DNA of 55,951 nucleotides from a virus, in the IMG/VR virus record IMGVR_UViG_3300017963_000311, positions 1-55,951 of that record. One strand, given 5' to 3'. The stretch's first letter is position 1; each line of letters starts with the position of its first letter. The notes below the pieces were generated by a model. It saw only the letters and a program-made list of their open reading frames with translations. It was not told where the DNA came from and did not search any database. A program made the position numbers and the translations under genes. Below, piece by piece: positions 17,725 to 28,159 of this stretch.

Positions 17725-19599
17725 ATGGGTTTCGGTACAACATTTGGTTCAACATTAGGCGCTGATGGAGGCGCGGCAGAAGGTTTTACGCCCGAAGAAG
17801 CAACACCTCATATCCCAACATTGACATCGGTAATCGGGCTGAACATGTCGGCCGGAGCTCCAGTCCATGAGGACCTCGGCTGGCAACGCCTTCTGAGTAC
17901 ACCGCTTAATGTAGCCGATACTCTCGAATCGGACGTAGATGAGCGAAGTTTCGCAGACGCCTCCTGGCAGCGGTTGTTATCCACCCCCTTAAATGTTGCC
18001 GACACATTGGAGTCTGATGTAGATGAGCGGTCCTTTAAGGACGCTTCTTGGCAACGGCTTCTTTCGACTTCCCTGAATGTAGCCGACACACTGGAATCTG
18101 ATGAAGAACCATCGCGACCATTTATAGATGGTCTGTCCCCGTGTACCATAGGTTCGGAATTCAGAAACAGCGCTCTGGCTGCAGCAAAAATAAATTCCTC
18201 AGATCTTCTTGAGGTCATTACTCCTGCCCCTGGCGGTTCTGGGAGTGCGGGAGACACTGTCATTATCCCGTGCGGGGACAGGGTCCCGGAATGGTATGGA
18301 ACGAATCCAGAAATTGGGCAATCCCAGCCGGCTAATACTCCTGCTGGTTTGGATGACTTAAAAACTATAATTACCGTGAATAGTGCCGTGATATACAAGA
18401 ATGGGTCGGCGTTGGGAGGATGGACGGTAGATAAACCAGCAAACAATATCAAGGGATTTAATTACGGACTGACAGGTCCTGGAGGAATACTTCCTCTCGG
18501 TTTGGTCACTATCGGCGTCTACTTAGAGGGAGTCAGAAGCGACTATTTCGAATACTCGTTTACGTCCTTGGAGGGGGATCCCCCGTATATAACAAATCAA
18601 GACCCGGCACCGTCAGATACCGGAGTTCCTAGAGATAAGGTCTTGTATCTGGAAGTCGTAGATGACGTATCTGGAGTAGACCTCAGTCAAACCGATTTAT
18701 ACGTAGAGGGAAATCTGGCTTTTGTCGGAGCGACAAGTACCTTCGTTGCTCCATATAATGGGGCCTCGTCTGCAGTAGCTTCTATAGCTAAGGGATACAG
18801 CTTTTACGTACACAAGACGTCGGATTGGGAATCATACAAAGAAATATCTGTAGGAGCGGAGTCTAAGGACGGAAGCGGTAATATCCTGGAATTGGCTGCG
18901 TCGACCTACTATTTCAGGATAGAAGATTACGAGGCCCCTACATTCCACAACGAATCTCCGACTGGTGTCGGTGCTAGCAAAACAACATCTATATTCGTTG
19001 AAATCAGGGAGACATCCGGAATAGGAGTCAATACCGCAGAAATTAACGCCAATGTTAGTGGTATCTCTGCTGTCATAGGCGGCGTGTTTCAGGCTGGTTT
19101 TTCTGGATCCATCGTCCCGAACGCGTTCAACGGGTACAATCTTACGATAGACAAGGATACTGATTACGCCTCATTCGCGAGTATCCCTGTGTCAATATCA
19201 GCTAAGGACCTGAGCGGAAATTTGGGGTCCATAAACTGGACTTTCCAGGTCGAGGACTATCTAGGCCCCCTTATTCTGCCAATAAATCCGATAAATGGGC
19301 AGATTCAAGTAGCTATAACAGAGAATATATCCGTGAATTTAAACGATGAAGATTCTATAGATATGGCTACTGTTGTGATAGAAGTGGATAAAACAGGGAC
19401 AGGGACATCATTTGAGGTGGCGTTTACAGGAGGCTCCTTTACACCGGATTTTGACGGCCCGAGCTCTATGATTGCTCCAGACGGCACCCCAGACGATGTC
19501 TATATCATCATAGATCCGGTGAACCTATTGCCTCCGAATACTCTCATCTATGTTAGGATTACGGCAAGAGACCCAACAGGGAATAACGAGCGCTTGTAA
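17725..19599 (+). CDS. Adhesin with triplicated peptide and Ig-like domains
   Basis: This 624-residue protein has a glycine-rich start and then three consecutive 28-residue units (the third partial) beginning 'WQRLLST' at residues 53, 81 and 109. After that come three Ig-like repeats of about 100-110 residues, each opening with a 'P-x-[ND]-x-x-[PT]-x-x-x-x-x-G' turn and containing 'LYLEVVDD', 'IFVEIRET' or 'ISVNLNDE'. This fits Big-type surface adhesin domains. Its stop overlaps the next start (TAATG), so it is probably translated together with the 1194-residue protein. A virion surface or fibre-connector role is inferred. Confidence 0.6.
   Translation: MGFGTTFGSTLGADGGAAEGFTPEEATPHIPTLTSVIGLNMSAGAPVHEDLGWQRLLSTPLNVADTLESDVDERSFADASWQRLLSTPLNVADTLESDVDERSFKDASWQRLLSTSLNVADTLESDEEPSRPFIDGLSPCTIGSEFRNSALAAAKINSSDLLEVITPAPGGSGSAGDTVIIPCGDRVPEWYGTNPEIGQSQPANTPAGLDDLKTIITVNSAVIYKNGSALGGWTVDKPANNIKGFNYGLTGPGGILPLGLVTIGVYLEGVRSDYFEYSFTSLEGDPPYITNQDPAPSDTGVPRDKVLYLEVVDDVSGVDLSQTDLYVEGNLAFVGATSTFVAPYNGASSAVASIAKGYSFYVHKTSDWESYKEISVGAESKDGSGNILELAASTYYFRIEDYEAPTFHNESPTGVGASKTTSIFVEIRETSGIGVNTAEINANVSGISAVIGGVFQAGFSGSIVPNAFNGYNLTIDKDTDYASFASIPVSISAKDLSGNLGSINWTFQVEDYLGPLILPINPINGQIQVAITENISVNLNDEDSIDMATVVIEVDKTGTGTSFEVAFTGGSFTPDFDGPSSMIAPDGTPDDVYIIIDPVNLLPPNTLIYVRITARDPTGNNERL
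17881..18114 (+). repeat. Three tandem 28-codon repeats, recoded at nucleotide level
   Basis: The units start at 17881, 17965 and 18049. Units 1 and 2 differ at one amino acid of 28 (A to K), yet 20 of the other 27 codons differ synonymously, including two serine positions that switch between AGT and TCC. Unit 3 is partial and differs again. The protein repeat is thus nearly perfect while the DNA repeat is largely erased. Confidence 0.9.
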
Positions 19600-22500
19600 T
19601 GCCAGTAACCTATAGTTTCACTACCGAATCAATAACCGTTCCAACTTCCGACGATTTTCCATGTTTCGACATCACAGAAGGAGGAATGCCTTATTTCAGT
19701 CTCTATTCTGGGGTTGGGGTAAGCCGGGGGGCTCCATGGACGGATGTGGATGGCGACGACTTCGTCATGACCAGCGATGATAGTATAGAAACGATAGTAA
19801 CTATAAGCCTGCCCATAGGACAGAAGTTCACTCTAGAGACTCAATTTAAACCGACCGACCTTCCGCATGATCTAAGCGCTCTCGATAAGGGAAGGTTCTT
19901 TATCGCTGTTTTTGATGCCCAAGATAATGCCGGCGGGGTTCTCCTATCCAAGACCGGATTGGCTATAGTTTCCTCATACGGAAACACCGTCATGCCGATA
20001 TTCGACAGCAATGGAATTGTGGAAGAGGGAGACGATTACTATACCCTAAGAATGGTGGTGGACGGGACCAGCAACGTAATGGATTTATACATTACGAAGA
20101 CCGCGGAGTTGGATGAGACTGGACATCAACTCAGATACACGACAGCAGCCCCAATTACCCCTTCCGGGACCCCAGACCAAGTTCGGATTGAAGTACTAGG
20201 TCATCCGAGCAAGATAACGAAGGTAGCGTTTACTACCATGAGAGTGAACTGCGTTGACCTTCTGATTCCAAATAAACGTCCCATCGCGGATACCGGGCAG
20301 GACCAGACCGCGTCTCTCGGTTCAATTGTTGGATTGGACGGCACAAGAAGTTACGACCCTGAGGGGGAGGAACTGACCTACAAATGGTTTCTGTTTGCAG
20401 CGCCTAGCGGCTCGTCATACAGACAAGATGGAACCGGGGGATTCAGTCAAGATGACGGTGATTCTGACGGATATACGACTATATTCGAGGAGACAGGGAA
20501 TCCATGGAGCGTAGAGAACTCCCCGAGTCTCCAGCCAGGTGACCTTCTAATAGTCGGCGGAAATCAATTCGAAGTAGCTGCTACAAATTGGACATATAAC
20601 TCATCAACCCAATTATATGAAAGAGATGTTGGGTTTGATTCAAATAAGCTGATTCTGGTTAAGGATATTTTGCCTGATGACTTGTCGAGTTCGGCATGGA
20701 CGTTGTATCACCAGACAACTTTCTTCGATGATAGAACGGACCCACAACCAGGATTCGTTCCAGACATCTACGGGATGTACGGGATTCAACTCATCGTAAA
20801 TGACGGTCAACTGGATAGTCTTCCCGACCAGGGTCTAGTGAATGTCGCAGAAACGAACATCGCTTTCGGATATATCCCTGACGTTAATTTCATATGGGAT
20901 TATCTGTCTGACGCCTGGGACATGTATTATGACAGAGGTCCCATAACAACTATATGGTCATCCATAGCTCAGATTGCATCGAACATCCTTTTAACAGCCT
21001 GGCAACTGGATTACGCCAAAAGTCTTGTTGATATCCAAAGACGTTTTCAAAGAAGATGGCTGAACTACGGGACGTTTCTGGAAGAGCCTTCCCTTTACAA
21101 GGATGACGTGGACCTGAAGCTGGTAAGAGGCAGAATTATTAGTGGAGAACTTAGCACCTCCATAGTATTCACTGAACCCGTGGAATTGATTCTAGTAAGG
21201 GATGGGATGACTACATTCACTGTATCTCTATCCGGGACAATGCACGTGTCAGAGATTGTGGATGCCATTAACTCCGCCTTAGGTGAATCATTAGCCACTA
21301 CCAAGACCGCCTCATACGATGAATTTGTTGTGGTAGACATGCCTGTAACGGTATTTATCTATCTGGAATATAGCAAATTGCTGGTCGTGGATAAGAGCGG
21401 TTCGGCGAATTCATACCTCGGATTTAGTACTGAAGAAGACACAGAGAATCGATTCCTGGGATGGAATGGGGAGATAGGCTCGTCCGTTAAAGCTTTGGAC
21501 CTAGATGGATTTCCTGCGCTGATTTTTGATTTCACTGAAGAAGACATTGAGAGGCAGGACCTTCTAATTTTTGAGGACAAGGGATTCGAGATTCAGAAAG
21601 TTGCGGGAGCGACAGAGCTAACTACGCTTCAGGACCTATCCCTTAGCTACAATCCATCTCATGACAGGTCTGAAACATGGGAAATAAGCTCGTTCATCCG
21701 TTCAAAGACAACGAACTTCACTAATGAGCTAGTTAAATTCGGGGATATCGTAACGATAGAAGCGAGGAAGACTGGGGAATTAACCTGGACAGAATTAACC
21801 TGTCTGGTCACAGGTGCTAGAGGAAACACTCTGGGATTTAATCCACGGCCGTTGTATGAACTGGCCGGTGAGGATGATATCTCCGACTATGAGGTGTCGT
21901 TGATTGGAGTCCGTAGGACAAAATCAATCCCAGTGGATGACCTAGTTATCAGCATTCCCAGGCTCCAGGAAATAATACTAGACCCTCCATCATTCCTCTC
22001 TGAAAACAGAGATTATAGAATCTACAAAGAAGATGACATAAACGGGATACATTTCGAGAACGTCTTTAGCTTCGACTCCCCTCCTCCGGATTATCTGTGG
22101 GCGGAGACTACATATTTAGACAATAGGCCTATGATAGAGACTAATTTTGGGAAAGCCGTAGATTTCACAGTAGAGAATCTGGATACGAGAACAGATGATT
22201 TAGATTATCTGTCCGCGGTACAAGGCCTATGGTATGCATTCTTTAACGGCCCCAGCTTGTGGAGAGTCAGAGTAGGAATCCAAATTCTACTAGGACTTCC
22301 GTTTGCAGAAGTTGACGGAATAGTCACTGATATAAATGAGACATACAACGCCGCGACCATAAGAATTCTCATCCAAGATAAATCAGATTCCTCTGTCATC
22401 CGCTCGTACTTCATACCCCGGAGCGTGAATATGGAGGAGGATGGGGAATCCATGATAGAGGTGAATCCTTCTACAGGCGTTGAGTATGTTGTCGGGGATG

Positions 22501-23183
22501 AGGTAGAGCAATTTTCCCCCTTATCAAAAGGTGTGGAGGTCGCTGATTGGATAAAAAGCGAGGATTGGTGGTCTAGATATCATGGGCAGGGAGTCCTTCG
22601 TGAGCTAGATAAGTTCTTTCATCATCTGGCTATTGCAGATGTCGACGTGTTCAATATCGCCAATCTGGTGTTCGCTATAGATTTTCTGAAAACCATAAAA
22701 CCTCACTACACGTTCCCGTTTTGGGTAATATTCAAAAGACTCTCCCCAGATACGATAAGTACGACAGATTATTTGCAGATGCACGGAACAAAGTATCTGT
22801 TCGACCATCCTGCGTGCGCCAAACAGATAACCGACCAGGGAGTTGGGGGAGCTTACCGGTTCGATGATGTCGATGGAGTTGGGGTCGTTAACTGGGCTTA
22901 TGACGGTGACCCATTGGGCGGGAGTACCAAGCCGATGTTTCTCTATGACAGGAAGCGGTTATGCCCTGACGAGGAAATCCATGTCATCATGATTGGATAT
23001 TTCTCTGGAGGAATTTTCCCGTTTGATTGGATTTGGGCGTTCGATGATGGAGGCGGGGAGGATATAATCCCGCTATCCGGCCCGGTGGCAACTTATCCTC
23101 CTCCATACGGTCCGGTTGTCGGAGCAATCAAATTTGATACATCGTATGGTGCAGGCTGGTATACTCGTGGTAAGAAATTGTAG
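19599..23183 (+). CDS. Large tail protein with lectin-like, PKD-like and helical parts
   Basis: This is a 1194-residue protein. Residues about 20-220 look like a jelly-roll lectin or LamG fold. A PKD-type domain follows: 'RPIADTGQDQTASLGS', 'LDGTRSYDPEGEELTYKW'. It is interrupted by an inserted 'GDSDGYTTIFEE...LQPGDLLIVGG' module similar to one in the J-like protein, and closed by 'GIQLIVNDG'. Residues about 430-500 form an amphipathic helical region ('IWDYLSDAWDMYY', 'VDIQRRFQRRWLNYG'), and an IN-like module lies near 525-615. The mixture of baseplate-type modules and adhesin domains suggests a fibre-to-baseplate connector. No close family is recognised. Confidence 0.6.
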   Translation: MPVTYSFTTESITVPTSDDFPCFDITEGGMPYFSLYSGVGVSRGAPWTDVDGDDFVMTSDDSIETIVTISLPIGQKFTLETQFKPTDLPHDLSALDKGRFFIAVFDAQDNAGGVLLSKTGLAIVSSYGNTVMPIFDSNGIVEEGDDYYTLRMVVDGTSNVMDLYITKTAELDETGHQLRYTTAAPITPSGTPDQVRIEVLGHPSKITKVAFTTMRVNCVDLLIPNKRPIADTGQDQTASLGSIVGLDGTRSYDPEGEELTYKWFLFAAPSGSSYRQDGTGGFSQDDGDSDGYTTIFEETGNPWSVENSPSLQPGDLLIVGGNQFEVAATNWTYNSSTQLYERDVGFDSNKLILVKDILPDDLSSSAWTLYHQTTFFDDRTDPQPGFVPDIYGMYGIQLIVNDGQLDSLPDQGLVNVAETNIAFGYIPDVNFIWDYLSDAWDMYYDRGPITTIWSSIAQIASNILLTAWQLDYAKSLVDIQRRFQRRWLNYGTFLEEPSLYKDDVDLKLVRGRIISGELSTSIVFTEPVELILVRDGMTTFTVSLSGTMHVSEIVDAINSALGESLATTKTASYDEFVVVDMPVTVFIYLEYSKLLVVDKSGSANSYLGFSTEEDTENRFLGWNGEIGSSVKALDLDGFPALIFDFTEEDIERQDLLIFEDKGFEIQKVAGATELTTLQDLSLSYNPSHDRSETWEISSFIRSKTTNFTNELVKFGDIVTIEARKTGELTWTELTCLVTGARGNTLGFNPRPLYELAGEDDISDYEVSLIGVRRTKSIPVDDLVISIPRLQEIILDPPSFLSENRDYRIYKEDDINGIHFENVFSFDSPPPDYLWAETTYLDNRPMIETNFGKAVDFTVENLDTRTDDLDYLSAVQGLWYAFFNGPSLWRVRVGIQILLGLPFAEVDGIVTDINETYNAATIRILIQDKSDSSVIRSYFIPRSVNMEEDGESMIEVNPSTGVEYVVGDEVEQFSPLSKGVEVADWIKSEDWWSRYHGQGVLRELDKFFHHLAIADVDVFNIANLVFAIDFLKTIKPHYTFPFWVIFKRLSPDTISTTDYLQMHGTKYLFDHPACAKQITDQGVGGAYRFDDVDGVGVVNWAYDGDPLGGSTKPMFLYDRKRLCPDEEIHVIMIGYFSGGIFPFDWIWAFDDGGGEDIIPLSGPVATYPPPYGPVVGAIKFDTSYGAGWYTRGKKL

Positions 23184-23192
23184 AGGTACTCG

Positions 23193-23900
23193 ATGATTTT
23201 AAGAGATTATCCGTTAAAACCTGACGGTCTACTAATCCCAAGTAATCTTGAAATTATAACTAGGGTAAGAGGCAAGAAAGTTAGGAATCATTGCCGTAAA
23301 TTTCACAATATTTGGGTCGATCTCGGGAGGGAGTATCTTGCTCGGGTTGTAGCACCGAATGATACCCTAGATGATCACTATAACGAGCCTCCAAGAGAGT
23401 TCGTGATGTATTACGGAGTCGGTATAGGGGGAATTCATCAGACAAACCCGGCAGCGTACCAATCTCCTCTTTCTGTGGATTATCCTCCAGCTCATGCAAG
23501 CGGATTGCCCGGGAATCCTGGTAATAGCTTTGAGGATGATGACCTGACTATCGCTTATCTAGAGAGGCCCGTAAAAATACATCAATCAAGTTACATCTGG
23601 CTGGATAACGTAATCACACCAGTCACGTTCTTAAACAATAGTCGGACTGTAAGATTAGATCATCTATTCACAGTCACGGATATCAATAACGCGAGGACTC
23701 CAGCGTATGACCTGGTTCCGATAAGCGAGGTTTGTCTGTGTCTATCAACACAGGACCCTGACGCGACGAACGTCTATGATTCAGGAGCCCCGAATTATGT
23801 CGGAGCTGGAAGACCTCAAATATTGGCGTATAAACCATTCAGCCCGATACCCGTGACTCTGAACTTCTCGTTGGAGTTCAGATGGGAACTGAGATTTTAG
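23193..23900 (+). CDS. Tail/baseplate-associated hypothetical protein
   Basis: This 235-residue protein was not recognised. It opens with 'MILRDYPLKPDGLLIPSNLE', then a basic stretch, 'NIWVDLGREYLARVV', a proline-rich loop (about 90-110) and C-terminal strands ending 'NFSLEFRWELRF', typical of structural tail proteins. The SD GAGGT precedes ATG 23193, and the gene lies tightly between the connector-like protein and the beta-helix fibre. A structural role is inferred from context only. Confidence 0.55.
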   Translation: MILRDYPLKPDGLLIPSNLEIITRVRGKKVRNHCRKFHNIWVDLGREYLARVVAPNDTLDDHYNEPPREFVMYYGVGIGGIHQTNPAAYQSPLSVDYPPAHASGLPGNPGNSFEDDDLTIAYLERPVKIHQSSYIWLDNVITPVTFLNNSRTVRLDHLFTVTDINNARTPAYDLVPISEVCLCLSTQDPDATNVYDSGAPNYVGAGRPQILAYKPFSPIPVTLNFSLEFRWELRF

Positions 23901-23909
23901 GAGAGTAGA

Positions 23910-26900
23910 ATGACCTTACCTCATCCAAAAGATGAAACTAATCCTGGTGATTTCTTTTATCCAGGAGCTCCAGATATCCAATTTGCTGATACTCCCGGTC
24001 CAGCCGGTTCAAGAGCAGTGGAATTCGGAGAAGATGGATTATCTTCTGCCATAAATCGAGGATTCTACGCTCTCTTAAAAAACATAGAGTATGTCTATAA
24101 TCCCCTTGCAACGGACTTGGCTCGTCCGTCGTTTGTATCCTGGACCCCGGCTGGCGGAAGCGGTGTCTCATATACATTCACCGGCGTAAATCTGTTTGTG
24201 GGGCATGCAGATTTATACCTGCCGGAAACTCAAGCCATCAGAGACAGCCTAATAGGCGTATTAGATGGGAATTATAACGAGCTCATAGACCCGACAACTG
24301 GCGATAAAATCGTTGTTAAAGAGATAAAAAACAACGGTGACACGGCCACGGTTGTCGGGACTGAATTCTATGACGGTGGAGCTATCGTAAGGTTCAAAAG
24401 AGTTCATCCGGTGACTGGGGTATCCGGATCGGATTACACTATCCCGGACGGGACTGCTGTACGATTTGCTGTCGGGGTTAGAGCAATCTTAGAAAATATT
24501 CCCGACGTCACGGAAGGGAAATATCTCCAGGATATGATGTACAAGGGATTCCCGAGAGGTGTATCGGAAATCCATGCCTCATCGTTCGTGCGCGACGGCT
24601 CCAGGAAGATGCTTGGGGACATCAACATGGACTCCAATGATATCAACAACGCCGTCATAATTAATAGCAAGTCCGCGACCCCGGCCGAGGATTTGGATAT
24701 AAGAGGCTCCAACAATCTTCTCCTAAGCGCATTGGATGCCGATGCTACTGGTACCGAAGGCCTTATAAAGATTGACGACAGGCTTCTTACGTCGGCAATA
24801 AATTTCAACGACTCCGAACCATCTGTGTATGCCCCTGACTCCATAAACACGAGCGTGCTGGGGGCATTAAATAGTCACGGTAGGCAGATTGAGGCCCTGT
24901 CCGGAGTAAATCTTATTTCCTACGCCTTCTATTTCAATGATGCTACGGGAGAGATAACCTGGGATGACATTATCTACAGTGTCGGAGGAGAGATTAGGAA
25001 AATAGATGCTGCTGGAGCTGGAAGCGGTTTCACCCCCACTTTATCGGATACGGACCTGTACCTGGTCATAGACTCCACGGGAGCCATAAACGATAGGGAA
25101 GTATCTACGGGATTCTCTTTCGGGGACATCGCCCTTTACAACATCTATTACGATTCCGGGACCCCAGAGTATTCGTACAAGACGAGTCTCACGAGATATT
25201 TCAGCACCAAATCAGATGCTCTACAACTTACCGTAGGATACAAGCCTGGTTCGGATTTCGGTGATTTGCAGAAGGCTTTGGATTTTGTGGCTCATCTTGG
25301 GACCACGTACTATATGCCGGGAGTTCCGTCCATAAAAATTCTGGACTATGTACTGTGCGGCAGCACTATCGAGGTAAAGTCCGATGTCCGGATATTTGGT
25401 TCGTATCAAGACAGCACTATCTATACCCAAGCAAATGCAGCTAATGATGGAATCAATTGCGGAAATTATCGAGTCATTATCGAGAATCTGACTCTAAGAC
25501 CTCAATACGCCAGTGCCGATGGAGGAAACGCGATTTTGAATCCTGGTAGTGGCAGTATCATACGCGACGTCTCTGTGGACGCCTCAGTCAGCAATTACAG
25601 GTACGCGTATATAGTAAAAGTTGATGGGGCGGCCAGAAAGAATATTCTGATAGATAATATCTACACGGTCGATGAGGTCATTCGCGGATTTGTGGATACT
25701 AATTCTGACGCCGAGAACGTGAAAATAAGGAATTGCAACTTCAGACTCGCCGGGGTCCTTATGTCTGGCAACCCGATAATATCTCTGGCTGGGAGTAATT
25801 GTACGGTCGAAGGATGTTATATCTGGGATGCGTACGAGGACCTTATCAGAATCGGGCATAACGGTCTTGTGAAAGACTGTATTCTGCAGATGAATTTAGG
25901 CGCTAACGGTTATCCGATTGTCGTGAAAAAGTTCGTGACTGGTACAGGAATTCACACAGCGCGGATCGTTAACTGTTCCACAACAAATGGATTCTATTCT
26001 ATATACATAGACTATAACTCCGAGACGAACATTTTCCTTGATGTTGAGATAAACGGATGCACATTTGTCGGGCAGAATTTAGCTCTCTATTCCAAGTACC
26101 CGGTTGCCACGTTGGCCGAGGAAAGCTTAATTAAGTTCATCAATAACTACGTGGAAGGTGGGTACAGGTCTCTGTATTTGGAAAATACAGAACGAGTAAT
26201 CATAGAAGGAAACCACTTTGAATCCGTTCCCTCAGATTCCATCCTTTACATTACTGGAAGCACGAAAGTGACGTTTGACGGAAATACCGTCTCTGACTGG
26301 CCTACGTACGGAATTGCGTATCTAAGTTCTGATACGAATAGTTACTGCAGTATCACAAACAATGTGTTTGTGAATAAGACCGACGGAGGTTCAAGAACTT
26401 GTATCTATTCGACGGGCGTGAATTGCTCCGTTAAAAATAATCTGTTTTTAAATGATACAGGAGTGGAGGCTGATGAGTGGGTGACAATAGAAGACTACGT
26501 CCGTGGGTGTACGGTGGATGGAAATGTATTTGATAAGACGAAGACGCATTCTGTTAAAGCAGACGATACACTGGACGCTGGTAATGAAAAGGGGTTTCTG
26601 GTTTCAAATAACTATTTCATGGGTGTTGGTGAAAACGGCTCAGCCGTTATAGTTCACGGGTTTGAGGGGAGCATAATATCTAGTAATTCATTCGTTCCTC
26701 CCGCTCTCTCTTCTGCTTCTGGCGCAGCAATAGAAATAGGCAGAAGAAGTGACTCTGCCTTGTATAAAGGAGATGAGACATTAATAATAAACAATATAAT
26801 TTCAGAATATAGAGGGAAAGGTAGAGATTGGGCCAGTAATCTGGCTTCTACGATAAACCTCTTTACTAGAAATTCGGATTATCCAGTAAACTGCTCGATA

Positions 26901-27530
26901 TCGAATAATATATTGATATCGTGTGGGTCTGATACCGATTCAAAGGACTGTAAGGTGATACGTTCTGATGGGTACTGTGATATATCATTGAATTACATAT
27001 ACAATCCGAAAGGGCCTGGTTCGGGCGGGAGTTTGGCGGTTATAGAATTCGGAGAATATTCTAGAGTTTGTAATAATCACATTAAAGCTAACGCCTTATA
27101 TTTAGCTCGAGACACTACTCTTCTGAGAATAAGCGGCGAGTTCAGCAAAATTTCTGATAATTATGTAATGGTGACGGCTTCACGGGAATTAAATTTATTG
27201 CGCGGAATATCTCAATACTTGGGGAGCTCTGGTATTGGAGACGATGCAGAAAATTGTATGATATCTAATAATTTTATTGTTGTGGACGATACTAATGTAA
27301 TCACCGGAACGGCTGCTTCTATCTATTTACCTATAGCAGAAGATTACATTCAATTGCTCGGAAATAGAGCCACTGGAGATATAGATGCGGCGAATTTAAG
27401 TACATACTCCATAGTTATAGGAAATATGGGAGACACAATCTCCGCCTTACCGCAGGCAGTTACTGCGGATGATGCTAGTGCGGGCGGAACTAAAGGCGGA
27501 AATAGGCAGACAGCAGGAGGACCACTATAG
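23910..27530 (+). CDS. Tail spike/fibre with right-handed beta-helix
   Basis: This is a 1206-residue protein. The N-terminal 250 residues contain 'RKMLGDINMDSNDINNA', the phage fibre motif ([ML]-x-G-[DN]-[IL]-[ND]-M-x-x-N-x-I-x-N) that sits near virion-attachment domains. Residues about 430-1150 are short repeating turns rich in N and G ('VIIEGNHFESVPSD', 'VTFDGNTVSD', 'CSITNNVFVN', 'CSVKNNLFLND', 'CSISNNILIS', 'CMISNNFIVV'), the signature of a pectate-lyase-like parallel beta-helix. Such spikes bind or cleave surface polysaccharide; the catalytic residues cannot be placed by eye. The C-terminus is glycine-rich. The SD is AGGAG. Confidence 0.75.
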   Translation: MTLPHPKDETNPGDFFYPGAPDIQFADTPGPAGSRAVEFGEDGLSSAINRGFYALLKNIEYVYNPLATDLARPSFVSWTPAGGSGVSYTFTGVNLFVGHADLYLPETQAIRDSLIGVLDGNYNELIDPTTGDKIVVKEIKNNGDTATVVGTEFYDGGAIVRFKRVHPVTGVSGSDYTIPDGTAVRFAVGVRAILENIPDVTEGKYLQDMMYKGFPRGVSEIHASSFVRDGSRKMLGDINMDSNDINNAVIINSKSATPAEDLDIRGSNNLLLSALDADATGTEGLIKIDDRLLTSAINFNDSEPSVYAPDSINTSVLGALNSHGRQIEALSGVNLISYAFYFNDATGEITWDDIIYSVGGEIRKIDAAGAGSGFTPTLSDTDLYLVIDSTGAINDREVSTGFSFGDIALYNIYYDSGTPEYSYKTSLTRYFSTKSDALQLTVGYKPGSDFGDLQKALDFVAHLGTTYYMPGVPSIKILDYVLCGSTIEVKSDVRIFGSYQDSTIYTQANAANDGINCGNYRVIIENLTLRPQYASADGGNAILNPGSGSIIRDVSVDASVSNYRYAYIVKVDGAARKNILIDNIYTVDEVIRGFVDTNSDAENVKIRNCNFRLAGVLMSGNPIISLAGSNCTVEGCYIWDAYEDLIRIGHNGLVKDCILQMNLGANGYPIVVKKFVTGTGIHTARIVNCSTTNGFYSIYIDYNSETNIFLDVEINGCTFVGQNLALYSKYPVATLAEESLIKFINNYVEGGYRSLYLENTERVIIEGNHFESVPSDSILYITGSTKVTFDGNTVSDWPTYGIAYLSSDTNSYCSITNNVFVNKTDGGSRTCIYSTGVNCSVKNNLFLNDTGVEADEWVTIEDYVRGCTVDGNVFDKTKTHSVKADDTLDAGNEKGFLVSNNYFMGVGENGSAVIVHGFEGSIISSNSFVPPALSSASGAAIEIGRRSDSALYKGDETLIINNIISEYRGKGRDWASNLASTINLFTRNSDYPVNCSISNNILISCGSDTDSKDCKVIRSDGYCDISLNYIYNPKGPGSGGSLAVIEFGEYSRVCNNHIKANALYLARDTTLLRISGEFSKISDNYVMVTASRELNLLRGISQYLGSSGIGDDAENCMISNNFIVVDDTNVITGTAASIYLPIAEDYIQLLGNRATGDIDAANLSTYSIVIGNMGDTISALPQAVTADDASAGGTKGGNRQTAGGPL

Positions 27531-27531
27531 A

Positions 27532-27864
27532 ATGAATCAGATTGTCGAAATCCTTATAAGTTGGCAGGCTTTGTTGATATCGTTGTCGGTATCCACGATT
27601 CTGCATCTAATCAAAGCCACGTACTTGTACGACAGGAAATGGTTTAAGGCTTTCATGCCTTTGTATCCTTTCGTACTAGCAGTTGGGATAGTGCTGATTC
27701 CAGGCATAGACCCTCCAGCCCCCATCAAATCCACAGTCCCGGAGATTCTGTACGGAGTCTATGCCGGTTGGTTGTCATCGTTCTCCTTTCAGCTATTCAA
27801 GAGCGTGCTCAAGAAAGGATTCGGTCTGAAAAGTCTGAATACGGATAATGCTGGAGAAGATTAA
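27532..27864 (+). CDS. Three-helix membrane protein, holin candidate
   Basis: ATG 27532 was chosen over an in-frame start at 27469 because it follows GGAGG at 27516-27520 and avoids overlapping the beta-helix gene. The 110-residue product has three hydrophobic segments: about 8-26 (LISWQALLISLSVSTILHLI), 42-60 and 70-88, with a basic C-terminal stretch. Size and topology fit class I holins. It is followed by two more small membrane proteins, so this looks like a lysis cluster. Holins are too diverse for a firm call by eye. Confidence 0.55.
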   Translation: MNQIVEILISWQALLISLSVSTILHLIKATYLYDRKWFKAFMPLYPFVLAVGIVLIPGIDPPAPIKSTVPEILYGVYAGWLSSFSFQLFKSVLKKGFGLKSLNTDNAGED

Positions 27865-28159
27865 GAAATACTGGAAATGGTTCGTGGCTGGTCTAGTATC
27901 AGCCACTATCGCTATAATGGGGGTATTGTTGTGGAGGAGAGGAAAGGTCAAAACGGATTCTGTAACCAGCGACAAGGCCGCGGACAAACTTGAGAAGGAC
28001 TTAATTGAGATTCAGAAGAAGAAAGAAGACGACCTAAAAAAATTGGAGGAGCAGCGCAAGGATAAGCTCGGTAGGATGTCAGAAGAGCAGCATGAAGAGT
28101 ACGAGAAGTTGAAAAACAAACCCGTAGAGGAAGTTGCCGAATGGATAGACAAGCTCTAG
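27848..28159 (+). CDS. Single-span membrane protein with charged coiled coil (spanin-like?)
   Basis: This 103-residue protein has one N-terminal membrane segment (about 12-28, 'FVAGLVSATIAIMGVLLW') followed by a strongly charged helix (about 40-95, rich in E and K). This is the topology of an i-spanin (Rz) or an accessory holin. It overlaps its upstream neighbour by 17 bases and its downstream neighbour by 19. The overlap with small membrane genes supports a lysis role; no lipoprotein partner with a lipobox was found next to it. Confidence 0.5.
   Translation: MLEKIKKYWKWFVAGLVSATIAIMGVLLWRRGKVKTDSVTSDKAADKLEKDLIEIQKKKEDDLKKLEEQRKDKLGRMSEEQHEEYEKLKNKPVEEVAEWIDKL

Noticed and set aside
27469-27531. 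Upstream extension of the holin candidate
   Set aside because: It would overlap the beta-helix gene by about 60 bases, while ATG 27532 has GGAGG at a good distance.
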